Source of the DNA: Rhodospirillaceae bacterium
Lineage (GTDB): Bacteria > Pseudomonadota > Alphaproteobacteria > Rhodospirillales > JABHCV01
Direction of reading: 5' to 3'
Assembly: GCA_014382375.1 (NCBI GenBank)
Contig: JACNJU010000095.1
Location: 1-32,079 of the forward strand
Length of the DNA: 32,079 nucleotides
Shown here piece by piece: positions 1-8,791 of the stretch. How positions within the stretch are numbered: the first letter of the stretch is position 1; every line of letters starts with the position of its first letter. The notes below the pieces were generated by a model. It was not told the origin of the DNA. It saw nothing but the letters and a program-made list of their open reading frames with translations, and did not search any database. The translations under genes and the position numbers were made by a program.

Positions 1-2
1 AC

Positions 3-737
3 TACGTCACCGTGTTCATCGACGCCGACCGCAAGAGCGAGCCGGTAATCTTCGCCACGCCGGGCAAGGGCAAGAAGACAGTCAAGGAATTCAAGATGTT
101 TCTGAAGCGGCGCGGTGGCAAGCCGGGCCGTATCAAGGAGGTGGTCTGCGACATGTCACCTGCGTTCCTCGCCGCCATCGGCAAAGAGTTCCCCGCCGCC
201 GCCGTCACCGTGGACTGGTTCCATGTGGTGCAGTTGTTCACCAGGGCTGTGGACGATGTGCGTAAGGCGGAATACAAGCTGGTGAAAATGCCCGCCGCCA
301 CGCGCTGGGCGGTGTTAAAGGCTGGCGATGGCAAGTTGACGGACAAACAGGCGATGGCCTTGGCCGAACTGGAAGCCGGTGATTTCCTGACCGCCACGGC
401 TTGGCGCATCAAGGAAAAGCTCCGTTGGGTGCGTAAGGCCGGAACCCTGCATGCAGCCCGCTGGCGGTTGTCTCACTTCCTGCGTCACGCCACCGAACAA
501 ATCGGAGACGGTCCGCTGTTCGGGGCCGTCCGCAAAGCTCTGGAGACGGTCGAAAAACATCAGACGCGCATTCTCGAACGTTGGACCTCAACCCACAGCA
601 ACGCCCGCATGGAGGCAATGAACGGACTGTTCCAAGCCGCCAGGGCTCGAGCCAGAGGCTACCGAAACACCGCAACTTTTATCTCCATGATTTATTTGAT
701 CGCCGCCCCGCTTGGAGATATATTCAAATCCACTTGA
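3..737 (+). pseudogene. ISL3-family transposase, 5'-truncated by the window edge
   Basis: The reading frame is already open at the window start, so the 5' part lies outside and only the C-terminal 244 codons or so are seen. The protein matches the DDE catalytic domain of ISL3 transposases. An Asp in a VFIDADR context opens the fragment, CDMSPAF gives the second Asp, and NARMEAMN near the C-terminus gives the Glu. It is followed by the arginine-rich RARGYRN stretch typical of the family. The domain is uninterrupted as far as seen and its stop lies next to a plausible terminal inverted repeat, so the element may be intact upstream. It is classed here as a partial gene only because of the window edge. 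It has no functional link to the metabolic genes downstream. ISL3 family assignment is fairly sure; the specific element is not identified. Confidence 0.8.
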
Positions 738-751
738 AACGTCGAAGAGCC
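729..751. repeat. probable right terminal inverted repeat of the ISL3 element
   Basis: The sequence overlapping and following the transposase stop, read inward on the minus strand, starts GGCTCTTCGACGTTTCAAG. ISL3 elements usually have terminal repeats beginning GG, close to the transposase stop, and make 8-bp target duplications. The next eight bases (752-759) are AT-rich and would be the duplicated target. The left repeat is outside the window, so this cannot be confirmed here. Confidence 0.5.
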
Positions 752-848
752 TTACTTTTTATCTTGGTTTAGAGAAGGGCAAGAGTTGCAATCGGTGTAG
801 CTATCCCTGAGAATATCGAGAAAGAGGTATGCTTTCTAAATATCTACA

Positions 849-2075
849 ATGAGTGAACCAATAGCAAACACCGGGGAGATTAATGGCGTGGGTGCCTCGA
901 AACCAGCTGGAAAAGCACCTTCAATTGGTGAGCCAAGGATCGGATCTACCACTTCGAGCGATCCTGTTGGGGCGGCCGGGGCTCTTTTTGAAGAAATCCA
1001 GCAGGATGATTGTACTCTTGCCGTCGTTTTCTGTTCAACTGAGTTTAACCTAGGCGAAATGGAGTCCGCCCTTGCTTCAACGTTTGGTGACATCCCCCTT
1101 ATCGGGTGCACCAGTGCCGGCGAGATAACGCCCACTGGATACACAAACGGGACGCTAACGGGATTTTCTCTTCCCACCGAGAGCTTTACGGCTGTCAGCG
1201 CCCGGATAGATAATCTTTCTGATTTCGAAATATCATCTGGCCATCGTCTGGCCAAGGATCTGATTGCCGATCTGAATTTCAAACAACCCAAAACTTTCCC
1301 CGGCGACACCTTCGCTTTCCTGATGATTGATGGCCTCTCCTGTTCTGAAGAGACGATTGTCAGTTCCATATATTCAGCACTTGATGACATTCCTCTTTTT
1401 GGCGGTTCAGCCGGGGATGGGCTTGATTTCAACCGGACCTTTGTTTTCTACGAAGGCGCCTTCCATACAAACAGCGCCGTTTTGACGCTGGTGCGAACGA
1501 ACAATCCCTTCAAGGTCTTTAAAACCCAACATTTTATCAGTAGTGATAAGAAAATGGTGGTGACCGAGGCTGACCCGAAAACCCGCATCGTTTCTGAAAT
1601 CAACGCCGAGCCAGCCGGGCGGGAATACGCACGCTTGATCGGCCTTGCCGAAGAAGAACTTACGCCCATGATTTTCGCCACTTACCCAGTTGTCGTGAAG
1701 GTTGGGGGGACAGATCATGTGAGATCTATCCAGAAGGTGAACGATGACGGAGGCCTAACCTTTTTCTGCGCGATTGATAAAGGCGTTGTCCTGACGGTTG
1801 CTAAAGGCGTCGATATCGTCGAAAATCTGGAAGAAGTTCTCGATGAAATTCATCAGGAAATAGGAAAACCCCAGCTTATTCTTGGCTGCGATTGCGTCTT
1901 TCGGTCCCTTGAGCTTGAGCGAAGCCAGTTAAAGCAAAAGGTTGGTGAAATTTTAGCCACCAACAATACCATCGGATTCAATACATACGGAGAACAATTC
2001 CAAGCCATGCATGTCAACCAGACATTTACCGGCGTCGCCATTGGTTATAGGGACGATGAGCGGGAAAATTCTTGA
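849..2075 (+). CDS. nosP: NosP-like FIST-domain sensor protein
   Basis: 408-residue cytoplasmic protein made of an N-terminal FIST domain (about residues 40-240, with GCTSAGEI and the GGSAGDG turn) and a FIST_C domain (about 255-395, with the LGCDC and NTYGEQ motifs). FIST proteins encoded next to hybrid kinases include NosP, a haem-based nitric oxide sensor that controls the kinase NahK in Pseudomonas. Here the kinase gene follows directly, with its ATG overlapping this stop (TGATG), which is the NosP/NahK arrangement. There is no signal peptide or membrane segment. A seven-codon ORF at 829-852 overlaps the start. The FIST assignment is firm. The haem and NO-sensing role is inferred from gene neighbourhood; a small-ligand FIST sensor of another kind is possible. 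Confidence 0.8.
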   Translation: MSEPIANTGEINGVGASKPAGKAPSIGEPRIGSTTSSDPVGAAGALFEEIQQDDCTLAVVFCSTEFNLGEMESALASTFGDIPLIGCTSAGEITPTGYTNGTLTGFSLPTESFTAVSARIDNLSDFEISSGHRLAKDLIADLNFKQPKTFPGDTFAFLMIDGLSCSEETIVSSIYSALDDIPLFGGSAGDGLDFNRTFVFYEGAFHTNSAVLTLVRTNNPFKVFKTQHFISSDKKMVVTEADPKTRIVSEINAEPAGREYARLIGLAEEELTPMIFATYPVVVKVGGTDHVRSIQKVNDDGGLTFFCAIDKGVVLTVAKGVDIVENLEEVLDEIHQEIGKPQLILGCDCVFRSLELERSQLKQKVGEILATNNTIGFNTYGEQFQAMHVNQTFTGVAIGYRDDERENS

Positions 2076-4336
2076 TGACTTACCTTGACACGGAAGTATC
2101 CGGTGAAGCCGGAACTGAAAAGCTCTATAAAATCATCGACGCCTTGATGTGTCAGGTTGAACGCAGCATGGACGGGCAGGGGAACTCCTATTCCCTTTTT
2201 CAAACCGCAACTGTCCTGGAAGACAAAGTCAAGGTTCGTACGGCTGAACTTGAAACAGCCCTGAACAGGCTGGAAAGCACTAATAGAGAATTGAACCGGG
2301 CCAACAGCGAGGCGGAAACGGCAAGAATTCGCCTGCTGGAAGCTGTTGAAAGTATTTCTGACGGTTTTGTCCTTTTTGACTGTGATGAAAAGCTGGCGCT
2401 AAGCAACACCCGCTTTATGGATTTCTGGGGAAACGCCAAGGAAGGAAAACCTACTGGCGTTACTTTTGAAGAACACATCAAACAGGTGGTGAGCAAAGGT
2501 TTAATCGCCGACGCTGGAAGCGACCCTGAGAACTGGATTAAGGCAAGACTGGAACGCCACCGCAACCCTGGCGATCCCTTTGTTCTGAAACTGGCCGACG
2601 GGCGCTGGCTGCGGGTCGACGAACGCCACACAAACGATGGTGGCACCGTCGGCATTTACACCGATATCAGCGACATCAAGCATCAAGAAGAACAGCGTCG
2701 ACAAAAGGAACTAGCCGAAAAATCGGAATTACTGCAATCCTCCCTGGATAACCTGACGCAGGGCGTATCGGTTTTTGATAAAGACCTGCAACTCGTCGCC
2801 TGGAATGAGCGCTTCATTGAATTGCTACAATTGCCGGAAGGCATGGTTCAACAAGGCACGCATTATGAAGATTATATGGCCTACAACATTCGCCGCGGGG
2901 AATACGGCGGCGGCGATCTGAATGCCTTCAAAAAGCGTATGGAACGGGCCAAAAATTTTGAACCGCTTGCGATTGAATACATCCGGCCTGACAGCAGTTC
3001 TCTTGAAATCAGGCGAAACCCCATGCCGGGCGGTGGCTTTGTCACCACGTATACCGATGTCACAGAATCCAGAAAAGCCGCCGAAGAACTGCGGGAATCA
3101 AAAGAAAACCTGGAACGCCGTGTCAAAGGGAGGACGGCCGAACTAACGGACCTGAACCAGAAACTGGTGCAGGAAATTGAAGAAAGAACGATTATTGAGG
3201 AACAACTGCATCTGGCGAAAACGGAAGCCGAAGAAGCCAACATCAGTAAAACCAAATTTCTCGCCGCCGCCAGCCATGATCTTTTACAGCCGCTGAATGC
3301 CGCTCGCCTGTTCACGTCCGCCCTGGTGGATCGCAAACCTAGCGGCAAAGAAGGGGAATTAACGGCGGGAATTGATGGTGCACTACGTGGCGTGGAAAGT
3401 ATGCTGAATGCTCTGCTGGACATCTCCAAGCTGGACGCGGGCGCTGTCCCTATTGAAACGACGGACTTTCCCCTTTCCTCTATTCTCAACCGTATTATCG
3501 CCGAGCATGTTCCAATCGCCTTAGAGGCCGGACTGGATTTCAAGTGCGTTCCCTGCAAGGCCATCGTCAGAACGGATAGAAAGCTCCTCGGACGAATTGT
3601 TCGCAACCTGATAAGCAATGCCATTCGCTATACACCGAAAGGGAAAATCCTCGTCGGGTGCAGAAAGAAAAATGAGATCGTCAGACTGGAAATATGGGAT
3701 ACAGGCGTTGGCATCTCGGAAGATTTACGCGACGAAATTTTTGAAGAGTTCAGGCAGCTTGGTAATGAAACCAGGGAAGGTGACAAGGGGGTTGGACTTG
3801 GCCTGGCTATTGTCAAACGCATTGCTCAAATACAGGACCATCCGGTCGGGGTGCGCTCAGTCCCTGAGAAAGGATCTGTATTTTATGTCGACCTGCCCCT
3901 GGGAAAAGAAGAAGCCAAGAGCGCTGAAACATCTCGTTCTTTAAGCGGAGTTGAAAATAAAATACCGGGGACAAAAGTTCTCGTTATTGATAACGAACAA
4001 ACAATCCTCGATGGCATGGAATCCCTACTTAAGGGCTGGGGCTGCACTGTTGATACCGGATTGAACATCGAAACCGTGCAGCAAACAGTTACGTCGGCGC
4101 ATGACAACCCGGATCTTATCATCATTGATTATCATCTGGATGACGGCGAAAACGGCATAGATGGCATTGCCGCCCTTCATAAGACATTAGCCCCCGACAT
4201 TCCGGGAATCGTTATCACTGCCGATAGAACCGAAGAAATCAAAGCTGCTGTTGAAGGCAAAGGCCTTTACTTAATGAACAAACCCGTTCGTCCCGCCAGG
4301 TTACGGGCGCTGATTGGTCACATTCGCTCAGAATAA
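2075..4336 (+). CDS. NahK/ErcS'-like hybrid sensor histidine kinase
   Basis: 753 residues from the ATG at 2075; an in-frame TTG one codon earlier is less likely. Domain order, numbered from the TTG: N-terminal coiled coil (about 45-90), two PAS domains (about 90-200 and 220-330), a second coiled coil (335-390), HisKA with ASHDLLQPLN and the phospho-acceptor His near 402, HATPase with N-box NLISNA (512-517) and G-boxes DTGVGI and GVGLGLAI, then a receiver domain with Asp near 686. There are no transmembrane segments, so the input is cytoplasmic, fitting control by the upstream FIST protein. This architecture matches NahK (ErcS') of Pseudomonas, which sits near the ethanol-oxidation genes. It probably passes phosphate through an Hpt protein not encoded here, or to the neighbouring response regulator. 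Its 3' end overlaps the convergent regulator gene by 19 bases. Confidence 0.85.
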   Translation: MTYLDTEVSGEAGTEKLYKIIDALMCQVERSMDGQGNSYSLFQTATVLEDKVKVRTAELETALNRLESTNRELNRANSEAETARIRLLEAVESISDGFVLFDCDEKLALSNTRFMDFWGNAKEGKPTGVTFEEHIKQVVSKGLIADAGSDPENWIKARLERHRNPGDPFVLKLADGRWLRVDERHTNDGGTVGIYTDISDIKHQEEQRRQKELAEKSELLQSSLDNLTQGVSVFDKDLQLVAWNERFIELLQLPEGMVQQGTHYEDYMAYNIRRGEYGGGDLNAFKKRMERAKNFEPLAIEYIRPDSSSLEIRRNPMPGGGFVTTYTDVTESRKAAEELRESKENLERRVKGRTAELTDLNQKLVQEIEERTIIEEQLHLAKTEAEEANISKTKFLAAASHDLLQPLNAARLFTSALVDRKPSGKEGELTAGIDGALRGVESMLNALLDISKLDAGAVPIETTDFPLSSILNRIIAEHVPIALEAGLDFKCVPCKAIVRTDRKLLGRIVRNLISNAIRYTPKGKILVGCRKKNEIVRLEIWDTGVGISEDLRDEIFEEFRQLGNETREGDKGVGLGLAIVKRIAQIQDHPVGVRSVPEKGSVFYVDLPLGKEEAKSAETSRSLSGVENKIPGTKVLVIDNEQTILDGMESLLKGWGCTVDTGLNIETVQQTVTSAHDNPDLIIIDYHLDDGENGIDGIAALHKTLAPDIPGIVITADRTEEIKAAVEGKGLYLMNKPVRPARLRALIGHIRSE

Positions 4337-4980
4337 GCTTTGAAACCGACATCCTTGGCCATCAGGACGGCTTGTGTGCGGCTGAATACCTGAAGTTTTC
4401 TCAGTATCGCAGAAATATGCGCCTTGACGGTCGATTCCTTGATGTCCAGGTCATAGGCGATAATCTTGTTCGGCTTCCCTTCCACCAGCAAGTGGAACAC
4501 CTTGGTTTCCGCAGCCGTTAAGGATTTCATACGTTCCAGTAATTCAGGATCGCCGCCCCCGCTCTCACTGGCCATAGCAACTTCCAGGTCGGTTTCCTCA
4601 GGATGGTATACCTCGCCCGCCATAACTGTTCGTATCGCAGCCTGCATGCGTTCACGGGAGATCGCTTTGGGAATGAACCCCGCTGCACCGTATTCGATGA
4701 CCTTCTCGACGGCTGTTGCATCAGCCGATCCGCTGACAATGACAATGGGCGTTGCCGGGGAAAGTTTGCGAAGTTCAACCAGGCCTGAATATCCTTCAGC
4801 ACCGGGCATATGGATATCAAGCAGAACCAGGTCAAGCTCCTGGTCTTCGGTCATGACGGCGCGTGCTTCATCAAGGTTTCCGGCCTCAATGATGTCAGAT
4901 TCTTTGAACCCGCTTTCGACAACCTGACGCATGGCATCACGAAAAAGAGGATGGTCATCCGCAATCAGTATTCGGACCAT
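4318..4980 (-). CDS. NarL/LuxR-type response regulator (ErbR/AgmR-like)
   Basis: 220 residues starting MVRILIADDH at 4980. The frame is open 36 codons further upstream but those codons are not protein-like, and AGAG sits at ribosome-binding distance before this ATG. The receiver domain (1-125) has the acidic pair D8-D9, phospho-acceptor Asp at 55 in LLDIHMPG, and a Lys in the FIPKAIS loop. The C-terminal GerE-type helix-turn-helix (about 155-215) has LTAAETKVFHLL and STVKAHISAILRKL. Regulators of this kind (ErbR, AgmR, PedR1) switch on PQQ alcohol dehydrogenase genes in Pseudomonas. The position between the sensor kinase and the dehydrogenase operon supports the same job. The likely targets are the promoters of the dehydrogenase and cytochrome operons; this is inference. 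Confidence 0.85.
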   Translation of the reverse strand: MVRILIADDHPLFRDAMRQVVESGFKESDIIEAGNLDEARAVMTEDQELDLVLLDIHMPGAEGYSGLVELRKLSPATPIVIVSGSADATAVEKVIEYGAAGFIPKAISRERMQAAIRTVMAGEVYHPEETDLEVAMASESGGGDPELLERMKSLTAAETKVFHLLVEGKPNKIIAYDLDIKESTVKAHISAILRKLQVFSRTQAVLMAKDVGFKAYSERM

Positions 4981-5055
4981 ATCAAACTCTGGCAATTGCA
5001 ACTCTCTAGACACCCTATCACTACCACTGAACGAATTTAAATGAAGAACTTGACG

Positions 5056-5083
5056 AAAAAAGAGGGGGCACACTGGCCCCCTC
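5056..5083 (-). terminator. Rho-independent terminator of the alcohol dehydrogenase gene
   Basis: A perfect 8-bp GC-rich stem (arms 5062-5069 and 5076-5083) with a 6-base loop is followed, on the minus strand, by six T residues (5061-5056). It lies 25 bases after the dehydrogenase stop and before the response regulator start, so it insulates the regulator from strong dehydrogenase transcription. Confidence 0.9.
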
Positions 5084-5107
5084 CTCAATCGAGATCAGGC
5101 CAGGGCC

Positions 5108-6850
5108 TTATTTGGGCATTTTGAAGACCCAAACGCTGCCACCCTGGTTCAGGTGTTTGATGCGCTTGGCGACATCACCACCCCAAAGCGGAACAGCACC
5201 ACCCCAACCGGAAACAACGGCGAAGTACTGCTCGCCATTCTCTTCCCAGGTAACGGGCTGGCTGACGATGCCGGAACCGGTTTGGAACTTCCACAGAACC
5301 TTGCCGGTCGCGTCGTCAAGGGCCATGAAGTAACCTTCAGGATTGCCTGTGAAGACAAGTCCACCAGCCGTCGTCATGACACCGGCCCACAAAGGAGCGT
5401 TGTTCTTCAGTTCCCACTTGATGGAACCGTCCATCGGATCGATGGCTTTCAAAGAACCGATATAATCTTCAAACAGCGGTTTGATGGTAAAACCAGCCCC
5501 CAGATAGGCAGCACCCTTCTTGTAGGTGACGGGTTCATTCCACAAGTCCATGCCCCATTCGTTGGACGGAACATAGAACAGTCCGGAATTCTGACTGTAC
5601 GCCATCGGCATCCAGTTCTTACCACCCAGGAAAGAAGGAACGGCGAAGATCGCCTTACCTTTTTTGCCATCGGCAGATTTGGTCGGATCACCAGCACGGT
5701 TGGAGTCGATGAAGTTCGGACGACCCGTTTTTACGTCAATGCTGGATGCCCAGCTGATCTGTTCAACGAACGGTGTCGCGTTCTGCAGTTTACCGTTTGT
5801 GCGGTCCATAACGTAGAAGAAGCCGTTACGGTCGGCGGTGGCAGCAAGTTTTTTGCCACCAGCGTTGAACGACACGACTTCGTTGACGCCATCGTAATCC
5901 CAGCCTTCCCAAGGCGTGGTTTGAAGGTGCCATTTGATTTCACCGTTATCCGGGTTAATCGCCAGACGCGAAGCGGCATACAGGTTGTCGCCTTTACGAA
6001 GATGCGAGTTCCAGGGGGCCGGGTTGCCGGCACCGTAGAAGATGGTGTCGGTTTCATCGTCGTAGTTGCCACCGAGCCAGGTCGCACCGCCGCCGGACTT
6101 CCACATGTCGCCAGGCCAGGTTGCATTCAGTTTACCGGTCATCGTAGACGGCTTGCCGTTCAGCATACCCATGTGACCTTCAATTGTCGGGCGAGACCAG
6201 ACCAGTTCACCGGTTTCAGCGTTGCGGGCTTCAACTTTGCCGACGATACCGAATTCACCACCAGAGACACCGGTAATGACATTGCCTTTGACGATGAACG
6301 GAGCAGCCGTAAAGGAATAACCGGCTTTGTAATCGCCGAGTTTTTTCTTCCATTTGACCTTACCGGTCTTACGGTCCAGGGCAACCAGTTTGGCGTCCAG
6401 AGTGCCGAAGTACACCAGATCGCCATACAACGCGGCACCACGGTTGATCACGTCACAGCAAGGCATGATTCCATCTGGAAGACGCGCATCATACTGCCAC
6501 AGTTCCTCACCGGTTTTCACATCAACGGCGAAAATACGAGAATAAGAACTCGTAACATACATAACGCCATCATAAATGAGCGGCTGCGATTCCTGACCGC
6601 GCTGCTTTTCACCGCCGAACGAGAATGACCAAACAGGCAGCAATTTTTTGACGTTGGATTTGTTTACGATTTTCAGCGGGCTGAAGCGTTGCCCCTTGCG
6701 GCCCATACCGTTGGTGACGATTTGATGGGTTGTTTTTGAATCGTTGGCGATGTCTGCATCGGTAACACCAGCCTGTGCCTGCGAAGACATCGAAGAAACA
6801 GCAATTGCCGCGCCTCCTGCCAGGGCTAATGTTGTTTTAATGAAATTCAT
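5108..6850 (-). CDS. Lanthanide-type PQQ-dependent alcohol dehydrogenase (PedH/ExaF-like quinoprotein)
   Basis: 580-residue periplasmic quinoprotein that oxidises alcohols to aldehydes and passes electrons to cytochrome c. It has a Sec signal peptide (about 1-27) and an eight-bladed PQQ propeller. The adjacent cysteines C131-C132 form the usual disulfide ring over PQQ. The metal-site residues are E199 (GGEFG), N276 (GAGNPAPW) and D318 in WDYDGVN. D320, two residues after the catalytic Asp, is the extra acid found in XoxF, ExaF and PedH; calcium enzymes have Ala, Ser or Thr there. This makes lanthanide dependence very likely. Length and the PCCDVINRG context favour the ethanol-type clade over XoxF, but substrate range is not certain. 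There is no fused cytochrome domain, so the separate cytochrome c-550 upstream is the likely acceptor. The start has a strong ribosome binding site (GGGAGG, about 10 bases before ATG) and the gene ends in a strong terminator, both fitting high expression. Confidence 0.93.
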   Translation of the reverse strand: MNFIKTTLALAGGAAIAVSSMSSQAQAGVTDADIANDSKTTHQIVTNGMGRKGQRFSPLKIVNKSNVKKLLPVWSFSFGGEKQRGQESQPLIYDGVMYVTSSYSRIFAVDVKTGEELWQYDARLPDGIMPCCDVINRGAALYGDLVYFGTLDAKLVALDRKTGKVKWKKKLGDYKAGYSFTAAPFIVKGNVITGVSGGEFGIVGKVEARNAETGELVWSRPTIEGHMGMLNGKPSTMTGKLNATWPGDMWKSGGGATWLGGNYDDETDTIFYGAGNPAPWNSHLRKGDNLYAASRLAINPDNGEIKWHLQTTPWEGWDYDGVNEVVSFNAGGKKLAATADRNGFFYVMDRTNGKLQNATPFVEQISWASSIDVKTGRPNFIDSNRAGDPTKSADGKKGKAIFAVPSFLGGKNWMPMAYSQNSGLFYVPSNEWGMDLWNEPVTYKKGAAYLGAGFTIKPLFEDYIGSLKAIDPMDGSIKWELKNNAPLWAGVMTTAGGLVFTGNPEGYFMALDDATGKVLWKFQTGSGIVSQPVTWEENGEQYFAVVSGWGGAVPLWGGDVAKRIKHLNQGGSVWVFKMPK

Positions 6851-6979
6851 ATCTTTTCCTCCCTCTTGTAATTAAAGAAATAATGAATGCGTCCATTGTT
6901 CGAACTGAAGAATTTCCTATTGTCCAGTATCACCATGTGTTTGATAGGGACAATTAGCAAATAGTCTAAGGTGCTGGGG
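6851..6979 (-). promoter_or_regulatory. Putative promoter/operator region of the alcohol dehydrogenase gene
   Basis: This 129-base gap separates the dehydrogenase from the metallohydrolase gene and is long enough for its own promoter. It holds three copies of ATTGTYC: 6895-6901, 6919-6925 and, inverted, 6948-6954. The last two form a 7-bp dyad with a 22-base spacer. They could be binding sites for the nearby response regulator or another activator. No convincing -35/-10 pair was recognised. Confidence 0.4.
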
Positions 6980-7933
6980 TCAATCGATGCGGCGATCAAC
7001 TGCTTTGGGCAATTTGCGTTTAACGATTTCCGGCCACAAATGATGGACGGAACGGCGGTATTCCGCCTCAACAGTCGCTAAACTTTTGAACTTATTAGGC
7101 AAATCAAGGTTCATGACTTCCGTCATTTCCAACCCTTGGTCCGCAGCGTCTTCCAGCACCTTCACCAACCACTGAAGATATTCACGGGTCTGTCTGATGG
7201 CCTCGTTATCACCGATTACCGGACCATGGCCGGGAACGATCAGGCGGAAGTCTATTTCTTCCAGTTGATCCAGGCTTTCCAGCCATTTACCGATGTCAGC
7301 GTGAGGAGTTGTCGGGGCGCGATCCATAAACACCTGGTCGCCTGCGAACAGAACGCCGGTGGTTTCATCCAAAATTGCCAGGTCAGCGATATCGTGGCCT
7401 TGAAGGGCAATGTAGCGCAAACGATGTTCACCGATTTGCTCTCCTGATCGGTTTACTGATTTGCCCGGCACTATAACTTCTGTGCCTAACATCCAGTCGC
7501 CGACAAGCCGATACAGGTTCTCGTTCATGGCATCACCCTCGCTGCGGATCGCTGCAATGGTTTCCGGTAATGCCCAGATAGGAGCTCCGGAAAATGCCTG
7601 ATTACCGAGAAAGTGATCGGGGTGATGATGGGTAACGATCACCCTGTTAATGGGTAGCGGCGTGACCTCGTTGATGGCGTTACGCATTTCGTGGCCATAA
7701 CGGGCGGAAGGCCCGGTATCGATAACGATAACGCCCTCTTTGGTTATGATGAATCCCGTATTGACGATATTACCGCCATTCTCCAGGCTGAAATGCTCTT
7801 TTGAGCCCTGGAAGATATACGTGTCTTCAGCGACTTTTACCGGCTTAAGCTTATAGGAAAGCGACTCGGCAAATGTCGGCGCTATCGCCAGGAGACAAAA
7901 AATAAAGGACAAAAAGATAAGTGGGCGTTTCAT
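6980..7933 (-). CDS. Quinoprotein relay system metallo-beta-lactamase-fold hydrolase (SoxH-related)
   Basis: 317 residues with a signal peptide (about 1-22), so probably periplasmic. The zinc-binding pattern of the metallo-beta-lactamase fold is complete: HHHPDH at 102-107, H180, D199 (FAGDQ) and H236 (PGHGP). It belongs to the SoxH-related zinc metallohydrolases found with PQQ dehydrogenases and with SoxYZ-like carriers, and the carrier gene lies directly upstream with a 49-base gap. The substrate is unknown. By analogy with SoxH and other thioester or thiol hydrolases it may release a group bound to the carrier cysteine; that is inference. It is the fourth gene of the minus-strand operon beginning with the cytochrome. 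Confidence 0.85.
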   Translation of the reverse strand: MKRPLIFLSFIFCLLAIAPTFAESLSYKLKPVKVAEDTYIFQGSKEHFSLENGGNIVNTGFIITKEGVIVIDTGPSARYGHEMRNAINEVTPLPINRVIVTHHHPDHFLGNQAFSGAPIWALPETIAAIRSEGDAMNENLYRLVGDWMLGTEVIVPGKSVNRSGEQIGEHRLRYIALQGHDIADLAILDETTGVLFAGDQVFMDRAPTTPHADIGKWLESLDQLEEIDFRLIVPGHGPVIGDNEAIRQTREYLQWLVKVLEDAADQGLEMTEVMNLDLPNKFKSLATVEAEYRRSVHHLWPEIVKRKLPKAVDRRID

Positions 7934-7982
7934 AGTGGTATACTGCCTTCTATTGGGCTGATAATTCCCTGTGGGCTATTTT

Positions 7983-8771
7983 TTAGGATTTCGGGGCTTT
8001 TTCGACCCAGGCGCTGATTTCGTTACCGTTGTTGTCCATTCCTGAAATGGAATACCCACCTGTTTCTCCAACCGCATCGACCTCAAAGGTGATCACCGGA
8101 TCCTCACTGACGGGCTCGAAGGTTTGAAGATGCGCCAACTCCACACCTTCTGCGTTCTTGATGCTGAGGTGCTCCATGAAAAAAGCCGGAATATTTCCAG
8201 ATAATCCAGTATCCATGGGATGGATGATACGGGTACGAATGCGATCAACACCGTTTTCACGAGGCCAAATCTGGGCCTGTACATTGTTTAGATTGCTTTC
8301 CCAATCGGCGGCCGCCATCTGAACGCTTGGCACTGTGCAACCACCACCCGAAGCATCAACATATTTCCCCCCAAGATGCCACACGCCATCTTTCGTGCGA
8401 GCAGCAGCACGGATCACGCTTGCCTGCCCCATCTTCACCCGAAGGGCAAAATACGGACGGGCTTTATTAGGGGTAAATTTTGCCGTTTTCAGAATCGGGT
8501 TCAGGTCAACAATCAGAATGATTTCCGTTACGTCATCCAGACCGTCTACCCGGACGGAAACCGGTACCTGAAAATTTCCTTCGGCGCTATCCGGCGCATC
8601 AACCTTGACGCGGTCATCAAAAATCACCTGGCCCTGCTCCAGGATTTCCTCGTACACCCAGCCCCACATGGGTGAGTTAAACGGATCTTTGGGAGGCGCG
8701 CCAGCACTGGCGACATTCGCAAGAACAAGGACCGATAAAACCATCGGTGCAATCCGGAAAAGCCGTCCCAT
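7983..8771 (-). CDS. Quinoprotein dehydrogenase-associated SoxYZ-like carrier
   Basis: 262-residue exported protein (signal peptide about 1-23). The N-terminal half resembles SoxY and ends in SGGGC with Cys at 145, matching the position of the swinging-arm cysteine of SoxY. The C-terminal half (about 165-260) resembles SoxZ, so the two subunits are fused. Such fusions are a known family found beside PQQ dehydrogenases, but their cargo is not established. In the Sox pathway the cysteine carries sulfur intermediates; no soxA, soxX or soxB is present in this window, so thiosulfate oxidation is unlikely. A good ribosome binding site (GGGGGAC) precedes the ATG. The hydrolase downstream is the natural partner. 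Confidence 0.85.
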   Translation of the reverse strand: MGRLFRIAPMVLSVLVLANVASAGAPPKDPFNSPMWGWVYEEILEQGQVIFDDRVKVDAPDSAEGNFQVPVSVRVDGLDDVTEIILIVDLNPILKTAKFTPNKARPYFALRVKMGQASVIRAAARTKDGVWHLGGKYVDASGGGCTVPSVQMAAADWESNLNNVQAQIWPRENGVDRIRTRIIHPMDTGLSGNIPAFFMEHLSIKNAEGVELAHLQTFEPVSEDPVITFEVDAVGETGGYSISGMDNNGNEISAWVEKAPKS

Positions 8772-8791
8772 TTGTTTCGTCCCCCTATTGA

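Noticed and set aside
829-852. Seven-codon leader peptide before nosP
   Set aside because: The spacing of its purine-rich site is too short for translation initiation, and no attenuator structure was seen.
5153-6628. 491-codon open frame on the plus strand opposite the alcohol dehydrogenase
   Set aside because: It mirrors the quinoprotein gene, has no recognisable domain, and arises from codon bias on the opposite strand.
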